DNA from: Erysipelotrichaceae bacterium OttesenSCG-928-M19
GTDB lineage: Bacteria > Bacillota_I > Bacilli_A > JAJDGJ01
NCBI GenBank assembly: GCA_030265585.1
Contig: JAJDGJ010000006.1
Location: forward strand, 1-49,604
Reading direction: 5' to 3'
Length of the DNA: 49,604 nucleotides
The translations under genes and the position numbers were made by a program. Below are positions 1-6,919 of the stretch, in pieces; positions within the stretch are counted from its first letter, which is position 1; the number at the start of each line of letters is the position of its first letter. The notes under the pieces were generated by a model. That model made no database searches, had not been told where the DNA came from, and saw nothing but the letters and a program-made list of their open reading frames with translations.

Positions 1-35
1 GTAGGTTGGGGGTTCAAGTCCTCTAGCCGGCACCA
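1..35 (+). tRNA. tRNA-Thr, 3' part only
   Basis: Only the T arm, the 3' acceptor strand and the encoded CCA lie in the window. The T loop TTCAAGT is closed by a GGGGG/CCTCT stem and is followed by AGCCGGC, discriminator A and CCA. The complementary 5' strand would be GCCGGCT, which is the usual start of Firmicutes tRNA-Thr. The anticodon lies outside, so the Thr identity is an inference. Confidence 0.65.
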
Positions 36-36
36 G

Positions 37-120
37 GGAGAGGTAGCGAAGTGGCTAAACGCGACTGACTGTAACTCAGTTCCTTAGGGTTCGGCGGTTC
101 GAATCCGTCCCTCTCCACCA
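37..120 (+). tRNA. tRNA-Tyr (GTA)
   Basis: A complete class II tRNA. The acceptor stem GGAGAGG pairs with CCTCTCC, followed by A and an encoded CCA. The anticodon loop carries GTA within the ACTGA/TCAGT stem. A long variable arm precedes the T arm GGTTCGAATCC. One base separates it from the preceding tRNA, which suggests one polycistronic tRNA transcript. Confidence 0.95.
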
Positions 121-123
121 TTT

Positions 124-198
124 TGGGGATTAGCCAAGCGGTAAGGCACCGGACTTTGACTCCGTCATTCACTGGTTCGAATCCAGTATCCCCAGCCA
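124..198 (+). tRNA. tRNA-Gln (TTG)
   Basis: The acceptor TGGGGAT pairs with ATCCCCA, followed by discriminator G and an encoded CCA. The anticodon loop CTTTGAC gives anticodon TTG. The T arm is GGTTCGAATCC. It lies three bases after tRNA-Tyr in the cluster. Confidence 0.95.
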
Positions 199-203
199 TA
201 TAT

Positions 204-279
204 GTCCTGTTAGCTCAGACGGTAGAGCATCTGACTTTTAATCAGAGGGTCACAGGTTCGAATCCTGTACAGGATACCA
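204..279 (+). tRNA. tRNA-Lys (TTT)
   Basis: The acceptor GTCCTGT pairs with ACAGGAT (the first pair is a G-T wobble), followed by A and CCA. The D arm is TAGCTCAGACGGTAGAGCA. The anticodon loop CTTTTAA gives TTT. The length of 76 nt is typical of a class I tRNA with encoded CCA. Confidence 0.95.
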
Positions 280-309
280 TTTTTTAAAAACCAGTTTATA
301 TTAACACTT

Positions 310-398
310 GCCCAGGTGGCGGAACTGGTAGACGCACAGGACTTAAAATCCTGCGAATAGCGATATTCGTGCCGGTTCGATTCCGGCTCTGGGCACCA
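310..398 (+). tRNA. tRNA-Leu (TAA)
   Basis: A class II tRNA of 89 nt that starts GCCCAGGTGGCGGAA, the usual tRNA-Leu 5' end, and ends TGGGCACCA. The anticodon loop CTTAAAA gives anticodon TAA. A long variable arm (GCGAATAGCGATATTCGT) follows the anticodon stem. It is the last tRNA of the cluster, just before a terminator. Confidence 0.95.
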
Positions 399-408
399 TA
401 CGAAATCT

Positions 409-434
409 AACTTCTAGTACTAGAAGTTTTTTTA
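409..434 (+). terminator. Terminator of the tRNA cluster
   Basis: Perfect inverted repeat AACTTCTA / TAGAAGTT around a GTAC loop, followed at once by a run of seven T. It lies ten bases after tRNA-Leu and ends the tRNA transcript. Confidence 0.9.
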
Positions 435-451
435 TTTATCTTAAAACATTG

Positions 452-479
452 TTGCAATTTAACTAACATTAGTTATAAT
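452..479 (+). promoter_or_regulatory. Sigma-A-type promoter of alr
   Basis: TTGCAA at 452-457 and TATAAT at 474-479 are separated by 16 bases. They lie just upstream of the ribosome site of the alanine racemase gene and downstream of the tRNA terminator, so the gene is its own transcription unit. Confidence 0.75.
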
Positions 480-499
480 TAATTAAAGAGGTGATGATA

Positions 500-1537
500 A
501 TGATTAAAACAACGATAGAAATTAAAAACGAGAATATTTTAAAAAATTTAAAATATATGAAAGATAATTACCATAAAGAATTTATTTTCGTTTTAAAAAA
601 CAATGCTTATAATACTGGTTTGATTACAACAACAAAAACTTGTTATCAAGCTGGTTATCGTTACTTTGCTGTCTGTACAATTACTGAAGCTTTGCAAGTT
701 AGAGAGCATGCTAAAGAGGCTTTTATTTTTATTATGAATCCTTTAGATCATGAGGAAATACTACTAGCAATTGAAAATGATTTTGTTATTAATCTAAGTA
801 GTAAAGAGTGCTTTGAAAAACATCAAGGAATATTAGCCAATGCTCGCTTACATTTAAAAGTAAATGTTGGTATGAATCGTTTTGGATTTAATGATATAAC
901 TGAGATTAATGATTTAATAAACAATAATTCTAATATTGAAGGATTATATACTCATTTTCCAGTTGCAGACTTAGATGATTTAACAATGCATAATCAACAG
1001 GTTGTTTTCTTTGCTGAAATCTATGAGCAAATTACTAATAAGAATCAATTAAAGATGATTCATGCCGAGAATAGTGCCACAGCATTATATCAAGATGAAA
1101 GATTAGCTTTCTGCAATTATTCAAAAATTGGTTTATTAGGTTATGGAACAACGCCTTTAAAGTTAATTGATGAATTAGTTCCTGTTTTTTATGTTACAAC
1201 GCAAATAGCTTCTCTTATTGAAGTGTTAGAAGATGGCTATGCCGGTTATGGTATTAAGGCAAAGGTTACAAAAGGAATGAAACTTGCTGTATGCCCAATT
1301 GGTTATGGCGATGGTTTATCAAAATTACGTGATGTAATCCCTGTTATCATCAATGATAAAGAATATCAAGTTCTATCAATTACTATGTCACATTTAATCA
1401 TAGCAGTTGATAATAATGTTAAAGTTGGAGATAGTGTTGAGGTTTATGGTGATCGTGTTAAACTTGATCATATGTATCTAATTACAGGAATTCCATCAGC
1501 AATTCAAATGACATCTTTACATACAGAAATGATGTAA
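500..1537 (+). CDS. alr: Alanine racemase
   Basis: PLP-dependent racemase that interconverts L- and D-alanine, supplying D-Ala for peptidoglycan. An Alr-fold barrel is followed by a C-terminal beta domain. The PLP lysine lies in VLKNNAYNTGL near residue 35 (family VKANAYGHG). The opposite catalytic tyrosine fits AGYGIKA near residue 250, and the family signature PIGYGDG lies near residue 270. At 345 residues it is slightly shorter than usual (about 370). I chose ATG 500 because the Shine-Dalgarno AAAGAGG at 485-491 is spaced correctly for it; upstream GTG 491 and ATG 494 overlap or abut that site. The gene is monocistronic, preceded by a promoter at 452-479. Confidence 0.9.
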   Translation: MIKTTIEIKNENILKNLKYMKDNYHKEFIFVLKNNAYNTGLITTTKTCYQAGYRYFAVCTITEALQVREHAKEAFIFIMNPLDHEEILLAIENDFVINLSSKECFEKHQGILANARLHLKVNVGMNRFGFNDITEINDLINNNSNIEGLYTHFPVADLDDLTMHNQQVVFFAEIYEQITNKNQLKMIHAENSATALYQDERLAFCNYSKIGLLGYGTTPLKLIDELVPVFYVTTQIASLIEVLEDGYAGYGIKAKVTKGMKLAVCPIGYGDGLSKLRDVIPVIINDKEYQVLSITMSHLIIAVDNNVKVGDSVEVYGDRVKLDHMYLITGIPSAIQMTSLHTEMM

Positions 1538-1584
1538 TAATAACTTATCGTAATACTTTTATTATGGACAAATAAAATATTAAT

Positions 1585-1613
1585 TTGACAAGCTAATAGG
1601 AGAATAATATAAT
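1585..1613 (+). promoter_or_regulatory. Consensus sigma-A promoter of bfr
   Basis: TTGACA at 1585-1590 and TATAAT at 1608-1613 with a 17-base spacer match the housekeeping consensus exactly. The predicted transcript start near 1620 lies directly before a DtxR-like palindrome, so a strong basal promoter may be held in check by an iron-sensing regulator. Confidence 0.85.
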
Positions 1614-1624
1614 TAATATAGTAA

Positions 1625-1643
1625 TTAGCTTAGGCTAAACAAA
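1625..1643 (+). promoter_or_regulatory. Candidate DtxR/IdeR-type iron box
   Basis: The 19-mer TTAGCTTAGGCTAAACAAA agrees at 15 of 19 positions with the DtxR/IdeR palindrome TTAGGTTAGCCTAACCTAA as I know it, with a core inverted repeat TTAGC-TTAG-GCTAA. It lies just downstream of the predicted transcription start of a bacterioferritin gene, a place where bound protein would block the promoter. The regulator itself is not in the window. Assignment to the DtxR family is an inference from sequence and gene context. Confidence 0.5.
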
Positions 1644-1664
1644 AAAATGAAAGAGGTTTTTGAA

Positions 1665-2129
1665 ATGAAAGGTAATGAAAAATTAATCGATATGTTGAAT
1701 GTATTGCTTGCTGAAGAATTAACAGCAATTAATCAATATATTGTTCATGCAGAGATGTGTGAGGATTGGGGTTATGGTAAACTTCACTCTAGTTTTGAGA
1801 AAAGAGCAATTGATGAAATGAAGCATGCTGAAAAATTAATTGGTCGTATTTTATTTTTAGAAGGGACACCAATTGTTAGTAATTTAAATAATATTAATAT
1901 TGGAAGTGGTGTTGATCTTCAAGTAGAAAATGATCGTGTTTCAGAAGCTGCTGCAATCAAATTATATAATGAAGCAATTATTCTTGCAGGAGAAGTAAAA
2001 GACTATGCTACAAGAGATATTTTAACAGAAATATTGAATGATGAAGATGCTCATATTGATGAACTTGAAGAACAACTTGATCAAATTGAACAAATGGGAT
2101 TATCATTATTCTTAACAACTCAAGTATAA
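1665..2129 (+). CDS. bfr: Bacterioferritin (ferritin-like iron store)
   Basis: Four-helix ferritin-like protein of about 155 residues, the usual Bfr length, which oxidises and stores iron in a 24-mer shell. Ferroxidase-type residues are visible as E in LLAEELTAINQY (helix A), EMKHAE (helix B, the E-x-x-H motif) and the later EDAHIDELE, again E/H-x-x-E. The heme-ligand Met position of true bacterioferritins is occupied in the segment after AIDEMKHAEKL. ATG 1665 is preferred to 1647 because AAAGAGG at 1650-1656 has normal spacing to it and the family starts MKGN. It has its own promoter, a candidate iron box and a terminator, so it is monocistronic. Confidence 0.85.
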   Translation: MKGNEKLIDMLNVLLAEELTAINQYIVHAEMCEDWGYGKLHSSFEKRAIDEMKHAEKLIGRILFLEGTPIVSNLNNINIGSGVDLQVENDRVSEAAAIKLYNEAIILAGEVKDYATRDILTEILNDEDAHIDELEEQLDQIEQMGLSLFLTTQV

Positions 2130-2150
2130 TAAATTACAGTGAAAATAATA

Positions 2151-2182
2151 AAAGTTAGTTGATTTTAACTAACTTTTTTATT
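2151..2182 (+). terminator. Terminator after bfr
   Basis: Arms AAAGTTAGTT and AACTAACTTT around a six-base loop, followed by a T-rich tract. It lies 22 bases after the bfr stop codon. Confidence 0.9.
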
Positions 2183-2274
2183 TGTTATGAACACTATAAG
2201 CAATTTTATGTTTCTCAGTATTTATCATGATATAATTTGATAATTGAAAATAATTATGTGAAAAGAGGCATATA

Positions 2275-2898
2275 ATGCAAGAATATTTAATTGATAATCG
2301 AGAAGTTTTAGAGCTCTCAAATGGTTACTATCGCTTTTATGGAGCAAGTCAGAGTTGGTATCAATCAATTTTTAAAAGACAAGCAGGCTGTGGTCCAACA
2401 ACAGCGACTAATCAATTACTTTATTTATCCCAAAATGATAGTTACTATCGAGATATTTTTTTAAAAGAATTAAACTATCAAAATGTCTTTGAAATGATGA
2501 ATAATGTTTGGAAAGATATAACACCAGGTTTAATGGGTGTCAATCGTTTAGATATTTATGAAACAGGTATTATAAAGTATATGCAACGATTTGCTGTTAA
2601 AATAGCTGTTGATTCACTTAAGATAGCTGTTGATAATAGGGTAAGTGAAACAGTAGTTAAGGAGTATTTGATTAAACATCTAAGTAAAAATAGACCGATT
2701 GCTTTTCTAAATCTTTCCGCAGGGAAATTATATAATTTAAGTAATTGGCATTGGGTTTTAATTGTTGGTTTAACTATTATTGAGAATAGTTTAATTGCTC
2801 ATATTTATGATGAAGGTAGTTATAAAAAAATTGATTTATCATTATGGTTAAATAGTACAACCAAAGGTGGAGGGTTTGTGGCTTTACATCATGAATAA
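2275..2898 (+). CDS. C39-like cysteine peptidase family protein
   Basis: The 207-residue protein has the papain-like layout of peptidase C39-like proteins. A Cys lies in GCGPTTATN near residue 39 (family GCGP[TA]), a His in NWHWVLIVG near residue 160 and an acidic residue in IYDEGS near 182. No signal peptide, membrane segment or double-glycine exporter domains are seen, so it is not a bacteriocin-processing transporter and probably acts in the cytoplasm on an unknown substrate. The Shine-Dalgarno AAGAGG sits ten bases before ATG. No partner gene is adjacent. Fold assignment is fairly safe; the biological role is unknown. Confidence 0.6.
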   Translation: MQEYLIDNREVLELSNGYYRFYGASQSWYQSIFKRQAGCGPTTATNQLLYLSQNDSYYRDIFLKELNYQNVFEMMNNVWKDITPGLMGVNRLDIYETGIIKYMQRFAVKIAVDSLKIAVDNRVSETVVKEYLIKHLSKNRPIAFLNLSAGKLYNLSNWHWVLIVGLTIIENSLIAHIYDEGSYKKIDLSLWLNSTTKGGGFVALHHE

Positions 2899-2988
2899 TT
2901 ACTAACAAATAAAATTCAAGATGCTATAAAGTAATTTAAAGGAAGTATTATTATTTGTAGAATAAAATATTTTTTTTATTATTTTATC

Positions 2989-3018
2989 TTGTTCATTTGT
3001 TTATAGTACTGTTATAAT
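2989..3018 (+). promoter_or_regulatory. Promoter of the interrupted FMN reductase gene
   Basis: TTGTTC at 2989-2994 and TATAAT at 3013-3018 with an 18-base spacer, followed by the ribosome site GAAAGGG at 3024-3030 and ATG 3041. Expression signals therefore look intact although the reading frame is interrupted. Confidence 0.65.
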
Positions 3019-3040
3019 GTAAAAGAAAGGGTTTGATAAT

Positions 3041-3592
3041 ATGAAAAATATCTTAGTGTTAACAAGTAGTCCAAGATATAATGGTAACTCTAATAAACTA
3101 GCATTAGCGTTTTGTAATGGTGCTTGAGATAAAGGACATAATGTTACAGAGGTTAATTTAGCATCCTTAAAAATATTACCCTGTGTTGCCTGTGGTAAAT
3201 GCTGGTCAAATAATAAACCATGTATTTTTAATGATGATAGTAATCAACTTGAAGAAGTGTTATTTAAAACTGACATTATTGTATTAGTAGGACCAGTTTA
3301 TTGGTATACTTTTAATGCTCAAATGAAATTAATGTTGGATAAATTATACCCATACATTGAAAAGAAACTGCCTCGACCATTACCGATTAAACAAAGTTAT
3401 TTACTAGCTTGTTGTTTTGATGATAGTCTGGATACTTTTAGTGGTATGGTGCAAACCTATTTAGATATTACTAAATATATGAAATGGGAAGATGCTGGCC
3501 AATTACTAGTTACTAAAGTAGGTTTGGAAAATGATATTGATAATAATGTTGCATTAGAACAAGCTTATACAATGGCAAACAATATTGAATAA
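3041..3592 (+). pseudogene. NADPH-dependent FMN reductase (flavodoxin fold), interrupted by TGA
   Basis: Read through, the frame encodes a complete 183-residue flavodoxin-like reductase. The N-terminal FMN phosphate loop is TSSPRYNGNSNKLA, a Cys motif PCVACGKCW lies near residue 48, and the flavin-binding segment is VGPVYWYTFNAQMKLMLDKL. Codon 29 is TGA (3125-3127), in the helix between GNGA and DKGHNVTE, where relatives carry an ordinary residue. Promoter, ribosome site (GAAAGGG) and downstream frame are intact, and no second lesion is seen, so the mutation is recent or a sequencing error. TGA is a true stop elsewhere in this genome. A shorter product could start internally near ATG 3323, but it would lack the FMN loop. 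Confidence 0.8.
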
Positions 3593-3622
3593 AAAAATAA
3601 CAGATAATTTCTGTTATTTTTT
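3593..3622. terminator. Bidirectional terminator between convergent genes
   Basis: Arms AAAAATAACAG and CTGTTATTTTT around a seven-base loop, with A and T runs on both flanks. It serves the interrupted reductase gene on the plus strand and the helical-protein gene on the minus strand, whose stop codon lies inside it. Confidence 0.85.
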
Positions 3623-3907
3623 AATGTTTAATTCATCAAATACTTTACCAATTTTTTCTTTAGCCTCATCTTTAGCATCATCTATTTCATCTTTAATATT
3701 ATCTTTAACTTCATCTATTTCATCCTTAATACTATCCTTGACTTTATTAGCAGCTTTTTCTAGACTACTTTGTGCTTCCTCGATTGATTTAGGTAAATCA
3801 AAATCATCAGTTGCGTCTTCAATTTTATCTTTTACCTTATCAGTAAAATCTCCAATTGAATCTTGAGCATCTTCCACTATTTTTGGTAAATCAAAATCCT
3901 TTGCCAT
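3614..3907 (-). CDS. Small LEA/YtxH-like charged helical protein
   Basis: A 97-residue, Cys-free, highly charged protein made of Lys/Asp/Glu/Ala heptad-like or 11-residue repeats, for example KVKDKIEDATDD, KVKDSIKDEIDEV and KDNIKDEIDDAKDEAK. Two copies of a module DFDLPK-x-x-E-(D/E)AQ-x-S lie near residues 4 and 35. There is no membrane segment. The composition resembles late-embryogenesis-abundant or YtxH-type stress proteins; function is inferred only from composition. A perfect AGGAGG seven bases before ATG on the minus strand shows it is a real gene; the overlapping plus-strand frame has no such site. Confidence 0.7.
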   Translation of the reverse strand: MAKDFDLPKIVEDAQDSIGDFTDKVKDKIEDATDDFDLPKSIEEAQSSLEKAANKVKDSIKDEIDEVKDNIKDEIDDAKDEAKEKIGKVFDELNIKK

Positions 3908-4063
3908 AAGGGCACCTCCTAATATAAATTATCTTTTAATATTTATATTATATTCTAGTTTTAAGCTTTTGACTACTATAATGTTTTTGAAACATACAAA
4001 AAACAAATTTACATGAAATGAAATATCCATTATAATATAATGGTATAGAAACGAGTGGATATT

Positions 4064-4480
4064 ATGAAAATTAATCGAATTAGTAGAACAATACACTATA
4101 TTGTTGCAATAGGCGCTAGTTTAGGTGGCGTAGCGGCTTTAATTAATCCTAAAGCTCCACTAGGTATGTCATATGAGAATTTACATGGTATCTTTGATAA
4201 CTTTTTAATTCCGGGATTATTTCTTTTAATTGTAATTGGCTTTGGTAATTTTTTAGCAGCATTAACATTAAAAAATAATAGTATTCTTGGCAATTATCTG
4301 AGTTTAATTTTAGGTTTTATTATGGTGTTATGGATTATTATTCAATGCCTAATTTTAAAGAGTATTGTCATATTACATATTATTTTTTTAATTATTGGCT
4401 TTATTCAATTATTTTTAAATTTAGTCATATTAAAAAGGGAAGTTTTATTTCCCTTTAATGTTTTAAGTGATTATTTTTAA
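4064..4480 (+). CDS. Unknown four-helix membrane protein
   Basis: A 138-residue protein with about four transmembrane segments: residues 9-25, 48-70, 80-102 and 104-128. The loop after helix 1 carries NPKAPLGMSYENLHGIFDNFLIPG. No family motif I can name is present; small membrane proteins of this layout are common in Firmicutes and lack assigned functions. ATG 4064 is preferred to GTG 4055, although the ribosome site (GAGTGGA) is weak. The gene converges on the MgtC gene and overlaps its end by four bases. A hairpin AAAGGGAA/TTTCCCTTT lies inside its last codons. Confidence 0.6.
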   Translation: MKINRISRTIHYIVAIGASLGGVAALINPKAPLGMSYENLHGIFDNFLIPGLFLLIVIGFGNFLAALTLKNNSILGNYLSLILGFIMVLWIIIQCLILKSIVILHIIFLIIGFIQLFLNLVILKREVLFPFNVLSDYF

Positions 4481-5166
4481 ACGGCAATTAAACTAACTTT
4501 TGTAATATTTTTATTGCTTGAAATATCTTCCACAATATCAATATATGCGTATTTTCTAGGTAGTTCAATTGTATATATTGTAACATATATTTTATTATTA
4601 TCTTCAGTTAGAACCTTAAAATCAATATCTTTTATGGTAATATTATGCTCATTAAAGTATTGATAAATAAAATCTTTTGTTTCACGATGTTGATAATTAA
4701 TTTCAATTCGTCTAAGATGTGGAATTTTAATCAAACGTTTTAATAAAACAAGCACAATTAAAATAATGATAAAACCACTAATTGCTATTGTATACATACC
4801 CATACCAATTGCAATACCAAGACCGGCAACAGCCCATAATGAAGCAGCAGTAGTTAGACCAGAAACAAAATGTTTGGTTACAATTATTGTTCCAGCACCT
4901 AGAAAACCAATACCACTAATAATTTGAGCAACGAGATGACCTTGTTCATAGATAAAGATATTACTTATCTCTGGATTCTTTAAAGCCATTTGGTAAGCAT
5001 TTTGAGCAAGCTGTACTTGAACTAAGGCAATTATTGTTGCTCCAGTACAAACTAGAATATGAGTTCTTAGGCCTGCTGGACGATTTTTAAATTCACGATC
5101 AAATCCAATGACTCCAGATATGATTGTTGCCATAATTACTCTAATTATAATGTCTTGAACACTCAT
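4477..5166 (-). CDS. MgtC/SapB family membrane protein
   Basis: A 229-residue MgtC-family protein. The N-terminal half is a hydrophobic domain with the signatures GVIGFDREFKNRPAGLRTH and GIGFLGAGTI plus TTAASLWAVAGLGIAIGMG. The C-terminal half (from about residue 145) is a small soluble ACT-like domain. MgtC proteins affect magnesium homeostasis and virulence in other bacteria, partly by acting on ATP synthase. The branch here cannot be told from SapB-type transporters. AGGAGG stands at a good distance before ATG. It is transcribed alone on the minus strand. Confidence 0.85.
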   Translation of the reverse strand: MSVQDIIIRVIMATIISGVIGFDREFKNRPAGLRTHILVCTGATIIALVQVQLAQNAYQMALKNPEISNIFIYEQGHLVAQIISGIGFLGAGTIIVTKHFVSGLTTAASLWAVAGLGIAIGMGMYTIAISGFIIILIVLVLLKRLIKIPHLRRIEINYQHRETKDFIYQYFNEHNITIKDIDFKVLTEDNNKIYVTIYTIELPRKYAYIDIVEDISSNKNITKVSLIAV

Positions 5167-5297
5167 ATAATTACCTCCTTTTCATTAATTATACGCTAAA
5201 ATCAACTATTTGTCAGTGCAAATAATAAATTTTAAGTAAAAAATAGTTATCTTTATTGATAAAATATTATGATTATGATAGGATATTTAATATAAAA

Positions 5298-5367
5298 GAC
5301 ATCGCCGGATGTCAAGAAATAATAATGTACTATAGGCCTTTGCAGTACATTGTTATTTCTTTTTTTA
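5298..5367 (+). promoter_or_regulatory. Leader attenuator, candidate guanidine riboswitch (class IV-like)
   Basis: The 5' leader of the SMR pair folds into hairpin 1, GACATC-GCCG-GATGTC (5298-5313), directly abutting a long hairpin 2 (arms 5314-5331 and 5344-5361, about 18 pairs with one G-U). Hairpin 2 is followed by seven T, which makes a strong intrinsic terminator before the genes. The loops hold complementary GCC and GGC, so a kissing interaction is possible. A hairpin plus terminator hairpin with loop-loop contact upstream of guanidine exporters is what I know of the guanidine-IV (mepA) class. The class assignment is an inference; the attenuator structure is read directly. Confidence 0.55.
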
Positions 5368-5384
5368 TTTTAGGAGGTTAAGTT

Positions 5385-5717
5385 ATGGAATGGTTATTTT
5401 TAATTATGGCAGGTCTACTTGAAATTATCTGGGCTTATACATTGACACTCTCGCATAGTTTTACAGTATTACCTTATTCACTATTAACGATTTTCTTGGT
5501 TATTTTATGTTTTTATTTTTTAGAGAAGGGTATTGCTAAGCTTGGTATAGGTATCTCATATGCAACTTTCACTGCCTTTGGAACAATCGGAACTTATTTC
5601 ATTGCAATTTATCTTGAGCAAGTAACAATTAATATTTTTAGTATTATAGCAATAGTTGTCTTAATAGGCGGTATTGTTGGGCTTAAGACAATTCAAAAGA
5701 AAGGAAATGATCAATAA
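5385..5717 (+). CDS. SMR family exporter subunit 1 (probable guanidinium exporter)
   Basis: A 110-residue small multidrug resistance protein with four transmembrane helices. The essential membrane Glu lies in GLLEIIWAYT (residue 13), and helix 3 has SYATFTAFGTIGTY. The WAYT/GTIGT pattern is closer to the Gdx/Sug guanidinium subgroup than to EmrE. Such exporters work as proton-coupled antiparallel dimers, here probably as a heterodimer with the next gene. AGGAGG precedes ATG, and the stop TAA overlaps the start of the partner. The gene lies behind a terminator-type leader, so it is probably regulated by transcription attenuation. Confidence 0.88.
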   Translation: MEWLFLIMAGLLEIIWAYTLTLSHSFTVLPYSLLTIFLVILCFYFLEKGIAKLGIGISYATFTAFGTIGTYFIAIYLEQVTINIFSIIAIVVLIGGIVGLKTIQKKGNDQ

Positions 5718-6031
5718 TGGCTTGGTTTATTTTGATTATATCATCCTGTTTTGAAGTACTAGTGATGATTAATCTTGCGAAATCTAATGGTTTTAAGAAT
5801 ATTAAATATACATTACTAGCACTTGTTTTTCAAGTTATTTCAATTTTGTTATTAGGTTATACCTTGCAATATTTAAGTATTAATTTAGCTTATGCAACTT
5901 GGACTGGTTTAGGAACAATCGGAAGTGTTATTTATGGTATTATCTTTTTAAATGAAACAAGAGATTATCGAAAATTTATTTTTATGTCATTAATTATGAT
6001 AGGAATTATTGGTCTTAAATTAACAACCTGA
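5717..6031 (+). CDS. SMR family exporter subunit 2
   Basis: A 104-residue SMR protein with four helices, the conserved Glu in CFEVLVMINLAKS (residue 13) and the helix 3 motif AYATWTGLGTIGSV. Its start overlaps the stop of subunit 1 (TAATG), which fixes one-to-one translation, as in YkkCD-like paired SMR exporters. Its stop is TGA, showing that TGA is not reassigned in this host. The two subunits differ enough for fixed orientation in the membrane, so a heterodimer is likely. Substrate is inferred from the leader. Confidence 0.88.
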   Translation: MAWFILIISSCFEVLVMINLAKSNGFKNIKYTLLALVFQVISILLLGYTLQYLSINLAYATWTGLGTIGSVIYGIIFLNETRDYRKFIFMSLIMIGIIGLKLTT

Positions 6032-6083
6032 CTTATTATATTATGATATAATTTAAGATATCAATAAGATAGTGAGGGATATC

Positions 6084-6896
6084 ATGTTAAAAAGAATTAT
6101 CTATATTGTACTTGTATTATTAGCTAGTTATGGATGTATTAGTGATAGTAATGAAAAATACTTAAACATAAATAAAGATACGATTATAGAACGTGTTATT
6201 CCTTTAACTGAGTATGAAATTATTACATATCCTAAAGATAGTTTTGAATACTATGTTCAACATTTAAAGTTAAAGAAAGATGGTGAAAAAGTATATCTTT
6301 ATGATGGTACTTTAAAGAGTAATCAAAAACTTCATCTTGCTGTTATTGATCTTGATGTGGGGAATCGAGATTTACAACAATGTGCTGATGCTATTTTTAG
6401 AATTAGAGCTGAATATTTATTTGAAAACAAAAGATATGATGAGATTGCTTTTCATTTAACAAATGGCTTTGTTTATAAGTATAGTGATTATCAAGCTGGC
6501 TATCGTCTTCAAGTTGCAGCTAATGAGACTTGGTTAGAACAAAAGGCAGACTTTAAAATATCGTATCAAAGTTTTAGAGAGTATCTTGATGAAGTTTTTA
6601 TGTATGCAGGAACACTATCTTTACAAAATGAAACTGAGCAATTAGCTATTAAAGATATTAAACCGGGTAGTTTCTTTGTTGATGATGGTCATGCAGTATT
6701 AGTTGTTAATGTGGCACAAAAAAAGGGTAGTAATGAAAAAGCTTTTATTATAGCTCAATCATACACTCCCGCTCAATCAGTGCATCTTTTAAAAAATTTT
6801 AATGCTAACAGCCCCTGGTATGAAAGTAGTAAATTAAATAATAAGCTTGTTAGTCCTGAGTGGACTTTTAAAATTAGTGAATTAAGAACATATTAA
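6084..6896 (+). CDS. DUF4846 family putative lipoprotein
   Basis: A 270-residue protein with an N-terminal hydrophobic segment ending in ASYGC at residue 18, a plausible but imperfect lipobox, so a membrane-anchored extracellular lipoprotein is likely. The body matches DUF4846 as I know it. Markers are AVIDLDVGNRDLQQCADAI and RIRAEYLF near residue 100, the aromatic-rich YSDYQAGYR and the late HAVLVV. The role of the family is unknown; cell-envelope function is assumed from export only. Start ATG 6084 is chosen over GTG 6072, which lies in the ribosome site. The gene is followed by a compact bidirectional terminator. Confidence 0.7.
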   Translation: MLKRIIYIVLVLLASYGCISDSNEKYLNINKDTIIERVIPLTEYEIITYPKDSFEYYVQHLKLKKDGEKVYLYDGTLKSNQKLHLAVIDLDVGNRDLQQCADAIFRIRAEYLFENKRYDEIAFHLTNGFVYKYSDYQAGYRLQVAANETWLEQKADFKISYQSFREYLDEVFMYAGTLSLQNETEQLAIKDIKPGSFFVDDGHAVLVVNVAQKKGSNEKAFIIAQSYTPAQSVHLLKNFNANSPWYESSKLNNKLVSPEWTFKISELRTY

Positions 6897-6919
6897 AAAG
6901 CCCATTGGGCTTTTATTCT
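6896..6919. terminator. Bidirectional terminator
   Basis: AAAAGCCC / GGGCTTTT around the three-base loop ATT, placed between the convergent DUF4846 and flavin reductase genes and overlapping both stop regions. Confidence 0.75.

Noticed and set aside
3041-3592. TGA read as tryptophan genome-wide (Mollicutes code)
   Set aside because: Host genes such as the one ending at 6031 stop at TGA and Trp is TGG everywhere; the single TGA is better explained by mutation or error.
3585-3866. Ser/Leu-rich plus-strand frame opposite the helical protein gene
   Set aside because: Repetitive SSLILSLTSS-type product is the mirror of the charged repeat; the minus strand has a perfect AGGAGG.
4434-4456. Terminator hairpin within the end of the four-helix membrane protein gene
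   Set aside because: Stem AAAGGGAA/TTTCCCTTT is good, but the T tract is broken and lies in coding sequence; not listed as a terminator.
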